Assembly (NCBI GenBank): GCA_023374025.1
Contig: SIJG01000208.1
Location: 1 to 64,000 of the forward strand
Source: Heterodera schachtii
Taxonomy: Eukaryota > Nematoda > Chromadorea > Rhabditida > Heteroderidae
Direction: 5' to 3'
DNA: 64,000 nucleotides
Made by a program: the position numbers and the translations under genes
The notes under the pieces: model-generated
What the model was told of the DNA's origin: nothing
The model's database searches: none
The model's input: only the letters and a program-made list of their open reading frames with translations
Shown here: positions 44,140 through 53,466 of the stretch, piece after piece
How the letters are laid out: the number at the start of each line of letters is the position of its first letter
Position numbering within the stretch: the first letter of the stretch is position 1

Positions 44140-45049
44140 ACTTTCTTTATTTTTTTCTTATTTGTATTGGTGATAAATGACGATTTTCTTTTCTAATTTT
44201 TTTATTTTAATTTACCGTATTTGCTCTTTTTATCCCCCATGGGGGATTATTTTTCAACCCCCTCAGAGAAAGACTGTGGGATAAATGGAGACCGGGCGAT
44301 TATTTTTCGGCAGATTTTTAATGACGTACCTAAGTGTAAAAGATGATGAAAAATTTTTTTATGGTTTATTTTAAAAATTTTGTAAATTTTCTATTTTTTG
44401 ACCCCTGGAAATTTAGGTAATTTTGGAAATTTAACTCACTTCAGGGTTGGACCTGCTAGTGAATAAAGATTTTAAAAAAATCGGGAGAGACTTTTTATCT
44501 ATTTTATTTGGTTTTCTATCAAAAAGATTAAAAAAGTTTCTCAAGGTGTTTGTTCTCGATCAGAATATTAATTTATAAAAATTTTTTTTACCAAATTACA
44601 AAAAAAGTTATGTTCATAAATTTCAATAAGTGTTTAGTCAAAATTATTTGATCAGAATTTTTTTGAAATCCTGTGAAATTATTATATTTTAAAAATAAAT
44701 GGAGATTTCTTAGGGCTATCAAATAAATTAATTAAGTTTGGCTCAATTGCATTTTAATTTCACAGAGTTTCAAAAAAGGTCTGATCAAACACTTTTGACT
44801 AGACTTATTGAAATTTTATGACCATAACTTTTTTATAATTTTGTAAAAAAAATTTTAAATTAAGTTCAAAAATTGATCCCAAAATTTAATTAAATTTTTA
44901 AATTTTTTTTTTAAGTTTTCTTTTCTGCCACCGTATAAATTTCGATAGGCAATGTTTTGTGACTGTTGAAAAAATTTTATGATTTTAAAATTTAAATTTT
45001 TTTAGGCTTTATGCTAACAAGAAAATTGGCCCCGTCGAGACTGATCCGG

Positions 45050-47266
45050 GCAATGCATATTTTATGGCCATATTTTACGATTTTGTATCCATATTTTTCC
45101 GAGCCCTAATAATAATAATTGAACATGATGTAAATTTTTGGTTTTAATTATTCAATATTTTGGCAATTACAAATAATTTGTTTTTAAATTGCATTTGTCA
45201 TTAAAAAAAGAGAGAAATAACAAATTAAGAGAAAATTGTATATTTTTTCTAATTTTTCATATAGAAATAGGATTTGAGGATAAAAGCAGACACTGAAAAT
45301 GCCGGTAAATAATGTCAATTCTAAATTTCAAATAAATTAGCGATTCTTTTTGCTTTTTGTCCAAACACTTAGAGTGTTGCGATTGATTTTTAAAAATTCA
45401 GCAATTTTATTGTGACTTAACGACGGATTCGCTTTCTTTAGATCATAATAAATATTCATTTTTCTCGCTTTTTCTTCGTTCGAATAACCTCCTAAAAATA
45501 ATATAAAAAATGTAAAATTATTAATTAAATTTACTTTTGCCAATTTCAATGCCCAATTCCTTTTTCCATTTTATTAATGTATCTTTGCCAATGCCCAATT
45601 CTTTCGCAAATTGTTTCTCTTTTCCATTTTTGGGCATTCTTTTAAATTCTTCAAGTCGTACAATAAATTCCTTCTTTTTCTTTGCATAATAATTCTTTTT
45701 ATTTATTTTTATTTTTCGGATTAATCCAAATTCTTTTTTCCATTTGTAAATTTTTGTCCGATAAATTCCCAATTTTTCCGAAATTTTTTGCTCTATTTTA
45801 AGCCAAACTTTTCGCGAATGTTTCTTCTCCCTTTTCTTAATTCTTTCTTTTATTGCGTGAAATTTGTAAACAAATTGTCGTTTTTGTTGATCATTGAATT
45901 GGTCAGTCTGATCATTACCGATTGAATCAGCCAAATTTAATTCGTTTTGATCAATTTGACGATGATTTGGATTTTGATTATTTTTATTTTCTTCTATTTT
46001 TTCATTGTCCCATTTTTGGCCAAATATTTCATCATAAGTTGGCCGAAGTTTTGAATTAAAATCATGCAAATTAACAGATAAAGCTTTATCGGTCACATTA
46101 ATTATGAATAATAACACGAAAACTATCACATAAATTGTCATTTATAAAATAAAAAAAATGAAATTTATGTTTTTTTGTTATTTAATTTTATTTTATTATA
46201 TAAATATTTCTATAAAAATATTTTCTCATTTTACTGCCAAGATTAATGTTTTTTGTGAAAAATTGATTCATTTTAAATGGTGAATTTTTGATTTTACATC
46301 AATTATTTCACTAATAAACAAAAAAGATAACATTTATTTCTTATTTCAAATAATTACATTTTTAAAAATGGTTTTTTTAATTTTTATGAAATTTAGGGCT
46401 AACACCCTTTAAATATGTTTTTTTTTGTTATTGTTAAGCTACTTTTCGAGTTATTAGTGCTTATGTCTTTTATTTTTAGAGCCTAAAAAGCTTAAAAAAT
46501 TTTGAAAAAAAAACTTATTTGGCGTTTTGCCGAAAATTTATAAATAAAAATGCTTTCGCAAATTTCGCCTTTTTCGGTATTTTTTAGTGAAAACCTGTTT
46601 AAAAATGGTCAAAATTTCCAAGTCCCCCCCCGCGGCGCCTATCTGCGCATCGGGACCCTAAAAATCCTTTATTTTCTTAAAAATTTGCTCAAAATCGCAA
46701 AATTTGGTCATTCTTGTGGACAAATCTGTTAACAATAAATCAAGCCATTTTTGACTTTCCAGGTCACCATGAAGGAGTGATCTGATCAGTTTTTTGATCA
46801 AATATCAATAGTTAAGCGCTAGCTTAATGATTTCAGATTTTTAAATGAACTATAAGGTGGGTTTTCTTATTTGAGTCAAGACTTTTTCCGCCCTTTGTTG
46901 AGTCAATTCTGATCTGATCGGTGGTGCTCTGGGATCTTAGTCAAAAAACCATCAAACGGAAAATTTTAACAGAAAATTATTTATAAATTCGCCAAAAATG
47001 AACTAAATTTTAAAGTCTTGATATCATTTGATAGCCCCAAGTGTTTTCTATTAACCTACAAAATTTCAAAAAAATTCGTTAACTTTCAAAAAAGTTAATC
47101 CTGAGAAGCTCAAAAAAACTAAGTTTTTTTTCAACATTTTTGGTTATAACATTCTTGCAACTTTACGAAATTTTTAGAATTTTGTAGACTAATAGAAAAA
47201 AGAAAGTCATATATTGCGGGTAATTGCTTATACAAAAACAAAAAAATAATAAATCTACTTAAACAA
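45050..47266. repeat. Segmental duplication, copy B (interrupted)
   Basis: Matches 36370-38780; the remainder resumes at 63419 after the hAT/Maverick insertion. Short indels separate the copies. Confidence 0.85.
45337..46141 (-). CDS. Secreted protein with repeated HTH units, copy 3
   Basis: Exons 46141-45535 and 45491-45337, 253 residues, phases consistent. Same signal peptide as copy 1, then HTH units ending IYKWKKEFGL and LIKWKKELGI, and a third exon with SLSHNKIAEFLKINRNTLSV. Intact acceptor TTTTTAG, unlike copy 2. Confidence 0.7.
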
Positions 47267-47310
47267 CAGGGGTGGGACAACTCTCGCCTCTCGTCTCTCG
47301 CCTCTCGCCA

Positions 47311-48170
47311 AGTAGTATAGAGCGTCAAAAGCGCACGGTTGCGCACGGGTGTTTCCCGCACGAACCCGTGCCTATAGGAGGGGTGCATCCCTTTGATGTT
47401 GCCGCCTCTCACGAACCCGTGCCTATGGGAGGGGTGCAGACCTTTGATGGTGCCGCCCCGGAACGAACCCGTGCCTATGGGAGGGGTGCGACCCTTTGAT
47501 GTTGCCGCCCGGAACGAACCCAAACCTATTGGACCACTTTGAAGTCGCCGCCCAACGAACGCAAACCTATTGGACCACTTTGATGTTGCCGCCCAGAACC
47601 GAAACCTATTGGACCTCTTTGATGTTGCCCCGCAACCAAATCCAATTTCCCCAAATCCGCACGGGTGCTTTTTTTTTTTGCTCATTCCTCCCCGCCGATG
47701 CACCGCCGCGCAAATTAATCGATAAAAATAATCAATAATGACACTGCCCGCCCTCCCCGCCGATGCCGAGTCGCGCAAACTAATCAATAAAAAAATCAAT
47801 AATGACACTGCCCGCCCTGCCCATCGATACCAGTCGCGCAAATTAATCGATAAAAATAATCAGTAATGACACTGCCCGCCCTGCCCATCGATGCCGAGTC
47901 GCGCAAACAAATCAATAAAAAAAATCAATAATGGCACTGCCCCACCCTCCCCATCGATGCTGCCGCCGCGCAAATTAATCGATAATACATCGCCACTCTA
48001 ATCCGCACCGTCGGTGTGCCGCTATGCCGAGTAAATCGATAATGACACTGCCCACCCTCCCATCGATTCCGAGTCGCACAAAAAAATCAATAATAACATC
48101 CACCACCTTCCCAGCCGATGCACCTCCACACGAAGTAACGATAACAACATCAATCAATAAAATAGGGGGA
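47311..48170. repeat. Left terminal inverted repeat of element 2
   Basis: Outer part: tandem units around GAACCCGTGCCTATRGGAGG. Inner part: about 62-bp units around CACTGCCCGCCCTCCCC...ATCAATAATGA. Mirrors 61680-62489. Long frames here are repeat artefacts. Confidence 0.85.
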
Positions 48171-48191
48171 CCGTCCCAACAAAAGAAATTT

Positions 48192-48740
48192 TTAGCGTCT
48201 CTTTAGATTCTTTTGAGCAATTTTCAAATATGGAAGTATATAATGATACATTTCGTCAATTTCAGAATTGTTTTTTGTTCCGGTAATTACGACTTTACCG
48301 GTCCAGAAAATTAACGCAGTCATGCTTTTACCCCTCTTGAAATTTAAACCACAAAATATTTCTGGTTCATAAAAGGCACGACGATTTTTTCTGAATTCGT
48401 TCAGTTCAATTTCATGTCCGAATTTAAAGGTCGAAACAATATTTTCAACCGTGTGTCCTGCGTAAGATGCCCCAGGACACCCAGAGCCCTTAATTATTTC
48501 TATAAAATTTTTTATAGCATTTTCACAGTCTATCAGACTTTTCGTCCCCAGACATATCATTTTCCCGGATTCCCATAATAACGCGGTGGCTTTGATGGGG
48601 CTTGCACATTTGATAACTGCGGCATTGAATTTTCTTGGGTTATACTTAAATTGGCATTCGGTGATCGTCAGAGAGTTTAGTTTAATCTCGGTACCGAGAT
48701 TAGCGAGAGCAATTATATTTACGACAATCGGTTTTTGCAT
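48192..48740 (-). CDS. TATA-binding protein, core domain only (element 2)
   Basis: 182 residues with two TBP repeats: FKYNPRKFNAAVIKC with WESGKMICLGT (56-66), then YEPEIFCGLNFKRG with FWTGKVVITGT (145-155). No N-terminal extension. Compared with canonical TBP the first FSSGK becomes WESGK, and the second FSSGK/FVSGK becomes FWTGK, at the DNA-intercalating stirrups. Transcribed divergently from the zinc-ribbon gene, with a GTATATAA box 41 bp upstream. It is a diverged relative of the element 1 TBP placed at the other end of the gene map. Confidence 0.92.
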   Translation of the reverse strand: MQKPIVVNIIALANLGTEIKLNSLTITECQFKYNPRKFNAAVIKCASPIKATALLWESGKMICLGTKSLIDCENAIKNFIEIIKGSGCPGASYAGHTVENIVSTFKFGHEIELNEFRKNRRAFYEPEIFCGLNFKRGKSMTALIFWTGKVVITGTKNNSEIDEMYHYILPYLKIAQKNLKRR

Positions 48741-48780
48741 TTTTGATACAATGTACCAATCAAATGGTCCTTACACCCCT

Positions 48781-48788
48781 TTATATAC
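48781..48788 (-). promoter_or_regulatory. TATA box of the element 2 TBP gene
   Basis: GTATATAA on the minus strand, 41 bp before ATG 48740; back to back with the plus-strand box at 48794. Confidence 0.7.
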
Positions 48789-48793
48789 CCCTC

Positions 48794-48802
48794 TATAAAT
48801 AG
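48794..48802 (+). promoter_or_regulatory. TATA box of the zinc-ribbon gene
   Basis: TATAAATAG, 40 bp before ATG 48834. Only 5 bp from the opposing TBP box, forming a bidirectional promoter. Confidence 0.7.
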
Positions 48803-48833
48803 CAACCAAAAAAAAATAAAATAAAATTGAAAA

Positions 48834-49013
48834 ATGAACTGCCCGCATAAAATTAAATGTTGTCATTACTGTCCCTGTCATTACGAGATTTGTAAGAGAT
48901 GTAAAAAACACAGTCTTTTGCATTTCGGTACATCATTTTTTGATAATTTCTGGCTATGCCCCAAATGCGCGAAACATGTTCCCTATGAAAATATAAATAG
49001 ATCAAATAAATAA
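48834..49013 (+). CDS. Small zinc-ribbon protein (element 2)
   Basis: 59 residues with ten cysteines: CPHKIKCCHYCPCHYEICKR, then KKHSLLHFG and a CPKC knuckle. Likely binds one or two zinc ions. Lies between TBP and ATPase with its own TATA box. The ATPase TATA box is inside its 3' end. Shape and position match the broken gene at 18631-19004 in element 1. Role unknown; a transcription co-factor is possible given the adjoining TBP. Confidence 0.7.
   Translation: MNCPHKIKCCHYCPCHYEICKRCKKHSLLHFGTSFFDNFWLCPKCAKHVPYENINRSNK
48992..49000 (+). promoter_or_regulatory. TATA box before ATPase (element 2)
   Basis: TATAAATAG, 34 bp before ATG 49026, inside the zinc-ribbon coding sequence. Confidence 0.7.
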
Positions 49014-49025
49014 GAGGCATTAAAA

Positions 49026-49640
49026 ATGTTTGGCGGTCCGTTCACTCTAATTCTCTCGGGGGCTACCGGGAGTGGTAAGACCCGTTGGCTATTACGGTTT
49101 TTAAAAGATCATAAGAATTTAATTGAACCATCGCCTGCCAAAATTCTTTATTGTTACGGTGAGATGAATGATAGTATTTTAGGATTAATCGGGGATGGCG
49201 TTGAGACTTTTAACGGGATTCCGGACATGAATAAGATTAAAGAACAGGAAAAACCCCTGTTACTCATACTTGACGACTTAATGCTTAACATGCAGAATAC
49301 TTTCCTCGATGTACTCTTTACCAGGGGTTCCCATAACTGGAACGTAAGTGTAATTTTTGTAACCCAGAGTCTCTATGGCCGGGACATTAAAACGGCAAGA
49401 GCCAACGCACATTATCTGGTATTAATGCGCAACCCTTCTGGACAATTGCAAGTGAGAACACTGGGGTCACAACTGTTCCCTAAAAGATTGAATTATTTCA
49501 TGGATGCATATCACGATGCGACCAGCAATCGTTTCAGCTATCTCGTGATTAACATGCATCCAAATTCTGATGAGGAATTCAGATTATGTAGCAAAATTTT
49601 TCCCGATGAGACTCTGGAAATTTATTTACCAATTGAATAG
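49026..49640 (+). CDS. DNA packaging ATPase (element 2)
   Basis: 204 residues. Walker A GATGSGKT at 12-19, Walker B LLLILDD ending at 84, then FVTQSLYGRDIKTARAN as sensor region. Shares LYCYGEMNDSI/LYCYGQFNDSI and LFPKRLNYF/LFPNRLAFF with element 1. Shorter N-terminus than the element 1 enzyme. Confidence 0.93.
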   Translation: MFGGPFTLILSGATGSGKTRWLLRFLKDHKNLIEPSPAKILYCYGEMNDSILGLIGDGVETFNGIPDMNKIKEQEKPLLLILDDLMLNMQNTFLDVLFTRGSHNWNVSVIFVTQSLYGRDIKTARANAHYLVLMRNPSGQLQVRTLGSQLFPKRLNYFMDAYHDATSNRFSYLVINMHPNSDEEFRLCSKIFPDETLEIYLPIE

Positions 49641-49648
49641 TATATAAG
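49640..49648 (+). promoter_or_regulatory. TATA-like box before small basic protein
   Basis: GTATATAAG starting at the ATPase stop, 34 bp before ATG 49674. Confidence 0.65.
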
Positions 49649-49673
49649 AATAATAATTTAAATTAAATTAAAA

Positions 49674-50024
49674 ATGTATGAATTTAGCTCCGAAGTGAAG
49701 GAGAATACAGCGTTCCTAAAGAAGCTTGCCTTCCTCAGATCAGAACAAAAGAAGAACGAATTAATCGAAAACGCTACAGCTGACCAAATTTTGGCAATCG
49801 TTGAAATTTGTGCAAATATATTGAGTTTTAATTTTAAACTCACGAACAAACAAAAAAGAAGGCTGGCACTATTCGCCGATTTCTATCGAGAAATTGCCAA
49901 ATCACGTTCAGAGAAAACAGCAAGAAAAAGAATACAACAGGGTAGTGGTATAGCCCTGGGAGCTATTTTGGTCCCGGTGCTTAGTGTTTTAGCCCAACAT
50001 TTATTAGAAAAAATAACATCATGA
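49674..50024 (+). CDS. Small basic virion-type protein with hydrophobic C-terminus (element 2)
   Basis: 116 residues. Same order as the protein at 19697: helical N-terminus with ATADQILAIVEICANIL, basic LTNKQKRRLALF, QQGSGIALG, hydrophobic ILVPVLSVLAQHLL. Stop overlaps the next start by 4 bp (ATGA). Confidence 0.7.
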   Translation: MYEFSSEVKENTAFLKKLAFLRSEQKKNELIENATADQILAIVEICANILSFNFKLTNKQKRRLALFADFYREIAKSRSEKTARKRIQQGSGIALGAILVPVLSVLAQHLLEKITS

Positions 50025-50827
50025 AATTTGCAAAGAAAATGTTAATGATTCCCGAGGCAGAATATTTGGCTCTGCGGAGTGCGATGAATAGTGGTGATTA
50101 TCTCCAAAATGAAAAAGCAAGTTTAGACGCAAAGATTTCTCAGAATTTACAAGACCCCGGCATAAGCGAGGACCTCAAGGCGAAGAGGCACGATTGGCTC
50201 TATAAAGAAAGACGTACGGTAAAGGGGATGCTTGAAAATAGACCACAGAAGGTGGTGATTGAGAATCATGTACCCGGTCCAAACGTTGCACCATATCTTG
50301 GCCTCAACACTCAATCCAAAGCACAGAAGACTGATGAACCACGGAAAATAATTATTCCTAGGAAGAGACTTAAAGAGCAAACTCTTTATTCCGAATCAGA
50401 TAATGATACACTTGAGGAGTTAACTCCGGAGCCCCAAATAACACCCACACTCAAAACACCCGTTCAGATGAAACCGTCTATTATACACCCGACCCTTTTA
50501 AATGACCTTTTTAGGCACGTAAAGGACAACAAAGATTTATTTAAAATTACTGCGGCTGGAAAGGTACAGTCGAACATGAACTTACCGATCGAAAACAGTA
50601 ATTACAGAGATGTTTTGGTGTATCTCGCAGGGAAGAAAGATGAAACGCCCCGCGGTGCAAAATTTCTTAAAGATCGGTTACTGAAGGATCCAACAGTAAA
50701 AGATATAGTTGATAAATCAAGGGTTATGTGGGGACGTGGAAGGAAAAAGGCAACCAAATCTATAAAAACACCCGGCATAGCACGAGAGAAGAAACCCTTC
50801 AAACCACTAATATGGGCAAGACTGTAG
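50021..50827 (+). CDS. Polinton conserved virion-associated protein (element 2)
   Basis: 268 residues. Begins MKFAKKMLMIPEAEYLALR, then a helical stretch with LKAKRHDWLYKERRTVKGML, and a basic C-terminus. Same slot as the protein at 20031, with the MxxP-x-x-xY start and acidic middle (SESDNDTLEELTPE). Sequence similarity is weak, so the match rests mainly on position. Function unknown. Confidence 0.6.
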   Translation: MKFAKKMLMIPEAEYLALRSAMNSGDYLQNEKASLDAKISQNLQDPGISEDLKAKRHDWLYKERRTVKGMLENRPQKVVIENHVPGPNVAPYLGLNTQSKAQKTDEPRKIIIPRKRLKEQTLYSESDNDTLEELTPEPQITPTLKTPVQMKPSIIHPTLLNDLFRHVKDNKDLFKITAAGKVQSNMNLPIENSNYRDVLVYLAGKKDETPRGAKFLKDRLLKDPTVKDIVDKSRVMWGRGRKKATKSIKTPGIAREKKPFKPLIWARL

Positions 50828-51759
50828 AGAAAATGTTATCAAAAATTTATTTTAATTTAAAATCTCCGGCAAGTTTTGCTGGAATTCAAAAAATTTTAAA
50901 TGAGGCGAAAAGGATTGACCCGGAAATCACGAGTGAAGATGTAAATAAATTCCTAGAAAAGCAGAGAACATACACGATTCACAAACCAATCAGGAAAAGA
51001 TTCCCGAGATTAAAGACGATACCAAGCGGCTTCCACACCGATTGGCAGTGCGATTTGTGCATATTTGACCAGTTGAAAGAGCATAACGACGGTTACAAGT
51101 ATCTGTTGGTATGCATCGACGTGCTGAGTCGAATGATCTTCAGTGCACCGGCCAAGTCAAAGAAGAGTGAGGACATGATCGAGGCTTTTGATCGGGTGTT
51201 CGAAAAGTCGAAAATTATCCCGATGAAAATATATAGTGACAGCGGACTGGAGTTTCAGGCGGGAAAAATGAAAAAATATTTTGAGGAAAAATTAATCATC
51301 AAAAATGTAATGTATAGCCCCGATCTGCATGCTGGAGTCGTTGAAAGGGCAAATCGAACAATAAAGGAACGGCTTTATAGATATTTTACAAAGATGGACA
51401 CTCTACGATGGGTCGATGTAATAGACCAAATAATAATAAACATTAACAGCAGTGTGAATAGGACATTGGGGGCCAAGCCAATATCCGTTACTTTTGAAAA
51501 TGCTCGGGCGCTCTGGGAAAAATTATATAAGGAGAAGGAATTTAAAACATCGAAAAAATTTAATATTGGAGATATCGTTCGAATTACCAAGGAAAAGGGT
51601 AAATTTGCAAAGGGGTATCTCCCAAACTTTACCGAAGAATTATTTAAGATCGTTGTTGTTAATCCGACGATACCTGATTCATACAAGATTGAAGATTTTG
51701 AAGGAAATTTAATAAAAGGCATATTTTATAACCAGGAGTTGGTAAAAACAGATGGATGA
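50812..51759 (+). CDS. Retrovirus-like integrase without chromodomain (element 2)
   Basis: 315 residues from ATG 50812; an in-frame ATG at 50728 lies deep in the previous gene and is unlikely. Catalytic D81 (DWQCDL), D143 (YSDSGLEF), E179 (GVVERANRT). An SH3-like C-terminal part (FNIGDIVRITKEKGKFAKGY) follows. The protein ends at VKTDG where element 1 continues into a chromodomain. Overlaps the next gene by 8 bp. Confidence 0.93.
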   Translation: MGKTVEKMLSKIYFNLKSPASFAGIQKILNEAKRIDPEITSEDVNKFLEKQRTYTIHKPIRKRFPRLKTIPSGFHTDWQCDLCIFDQLKEHNDGYKYLLVCIDVLSRMIFSAPAKSKKSEDMIEAFDRVFEKSKIIPMKIYSDSGLEFQAGKMKKYFEEKLIIKNVMYSPDLHAGVVERANRTIKERLYRYFTKMDTLRWVDVIDQIIININSSVNRTLGAKPISVTFENARALWEKLYKEKEFKTSKKFNIGDIVRITKEKGKFAKGYLPNFTEELFKIVVVNPTIPDSYKIEDFEGNLIKGIFYNQELVKTDG

Positions 51760-53050
51760 CTTTTACATAATACTACCTTCGAACACACCAGGGCAGGGGA
51801 ACACTACATCAAAATTCACAGTACGACTCCCCGAGACTTTGGAATTGGGCACAAATTGGTCAGTAGCTCTCTCATCAATTATTTATCCCTACTCATTCAC
51901 CGCTCTCGGTATAAATGGTCAAGAGTTTATTAAAGTATGGGAAAATGACAGCAGTGTTCCCACTCAAGTTTATTTACCGGACATGAATTTTAAAACTGCC
52001 GGGGGCTTGGCAAATAAAATTAACGAAGCATTCACACATCATTACAAAATCAAAAAAGAACGTGGAAAGAGAGAAGCCAAGGCTGAAGAAACCAAAGACT
52101 CAAAAATTGATGTCGCAAAGAGGGCAGCTGAACGCGCCGGTAGAGATGTAGAAAGACATTTCAATCAGATCAATAATATCTCGAGTTCCATACAAACCCA
52201 AATAAACACACTACGGGAAACAAATCCTCAAATTTTAGAAGAGCCTGGTATAAAAATTTGGTTTGACAAAATGGTAGAGATGGGAACCCAAATTCAAACA
52301 TCTCGAAATGAACTTAAATCTTTTCAAGAAGAAGTTGAGAAAGCTAAAACTACAACCTTAGAGCATGTGGCAAATAATGACATGAAACATGCAAAGAAAT
52401 CAGCTGATGTCGCAAAGGGAATTGCCAGACTGGCAAAAACCAAATACACATCAACTCTCGAGGAATATAATGATAAATCGGAAAAGGGTTATAGTGGACT
52501 GGTGGATAGGCTTAATGAGGCGCTGGGTGAGCATATTAAACGTAAAGATATTGAAAATAGAGAAATTGCTGAAGCTGAAAAAGGACCACAAAAAAGAGAG
52601 AGACTAGCCAATCAGGATGTTCAATTTCAGTATGATAGCATTGATCAAAAATTTATTGTCTATCTTTCCGCTGCCGTCTCCCACATAGATTTGTCAAAAC
52701 ACCTCGCCTATGTGCTGGGCTTTAAGAACCCAAGGTTATTTCACGCGGAAGAGGCGAATTATATGCCAGATTTGACGGGAGGCGTAAGGCAGCTATACAT
52801 TTATGCACCAAATTTAATTGAAAACACAATTATCGGGAACCAGATGGCTCCACTCTTAAGAATAGTTAACGTCGTCGACGACCCAGGGTCGATTAGTGAA
52901 GTTATATATAGCACCGAGTACTTTCATCGTCTACAATCGAAACGAATTTCAGAAATTACAATTGAAATTCACACACCGTTTGGTGAATTCGTTAAATTTC
53001 ACTGGGGAAGTTGTATTCTCACATTACATTTTAAGAAAAGTATCTTTTAA
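51752..53050 (+). CDS. Penton-like minor capsid protein (element 2)
   Basis: 432 residues. Ends match the element 1 protein: FYIILPSNTPGQGNTTSKF at the start; YVLGFKNP, LTGGVRQLYIYAPN, NQMAPLLRIV and WGSCILTLHFKKSIF at the end. The central coiled-coil region is about 180 residues and lacks the KTRGE repeats. Start overlaps the integrase stop. Confidence 0.78.
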   Translation: MDDFYIILPSNTPGQGNTTSKFTVRLPETLELGTNWSVALSSIIYPYSFTALGINGQEFIKVWENDSSVPTQVYLPDMNFKTAGGLANKINEAFTHHYKIKKERGKREAKAEETKDSKIDVAKRAAERAGRDVERHFNQINNISSSIQTQINTLRETNPQILEEPGIKIWFDKMVEMGTQIQTSRNELKSFQEEVEKAKTTTLEHVANNDMKHAKKSADVAKGIARLAKTKYTSTLEEYNDKSEKGYSGLVDRLNEALGEHIKRKDIENREIAEAEKGPQKRERLANQDVQFQYDSIDQKFIVYLSAAVSHIDLSKHLAYVLGFKNPRLFHAEEANYMPDLTGGVRQLYIYAPNLIENTIIGNQMAPLLRIVNVVDDPGSISEVIYSTEYFHRLQSKRISEITIEIHTPFGEFVKFHWGSCILTLHFKKSIF

Positions 53051-53052
53051 AA

Positions 53053-53430
53053 ATGACACACGTATTTTTCGACCCCGAGTCGGTTGATTGGTCATCTTTT
53101 TTCACTTCCCAACACGGGAGGGGACAGAAACAATATTTCGTCGGAAGCAAGTATCAGCGGGGGTTCGGTTTCCTCGGTAATGTGGCACGTTTCTTGACCC
53201 CGATTGCGAAGAACATTGCCTCGAGTGCGGGACAGGAAGGGCTTGCCGCGGGGCAGAGAGTTCTTAGCGACATCGCCCAGGGCCGTGATTTAAGGGATGC
53301 CGTCAGGGAACACTCAAAACAGGGTCTGACAAACCTTACCGATAAGTTACAACAATGTGGGAAAGGAAAAAGGGCCCTGATCACTAATAAAAACCGGAAA
53401 CGGGTGTTTGATCAGTTAAGTTTCATCTAA
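53053..53430 (+). CDS. Polinton pVI/PX-like virion protein (element 2)
   Basis: 125 residues. VFFDPESVDWSSF start, YQRGFGFLGNVARFL amphipathic stretch, then QEGLAAGQRVLSDIAQGRDL and a basic end. Matches the element 1 protein at 24098 in order and motifs. Two bases after the penton stop. Confidence 0.72.
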   Translation: MTHVFFDPESVDWSSFFTSQHGRGQKQYFVGSKYQRGFGFLGNVARFLTPIAKNIASSAGQEGLAAGQRVLSDIAQGRDLRDAVREHSKQGLTNLTDKLQQCGKGKRALITNKNRKRVFDQLSFI

Positions 53431-53433
53431 AGG

Positions 53434-53442
53434 TATAAATAG
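53434..53442 (+). promoter_or_regulatory. TATA box before major capsid gene (element 2)
   Basis: TATAAATAG, 33 bp before ATG 53467. Confidence 0.7.
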
Positions 53443-53466
53443 ATAGCTAACATAAAGAAATAAAAA

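Noticed and set aside
47131..47841. Long minus-strand frame of 236 codons
   Set aside because: It runs through the hAT end and tandem repeats of the element 2 TIR; the periodic protein is a repeat artefact.
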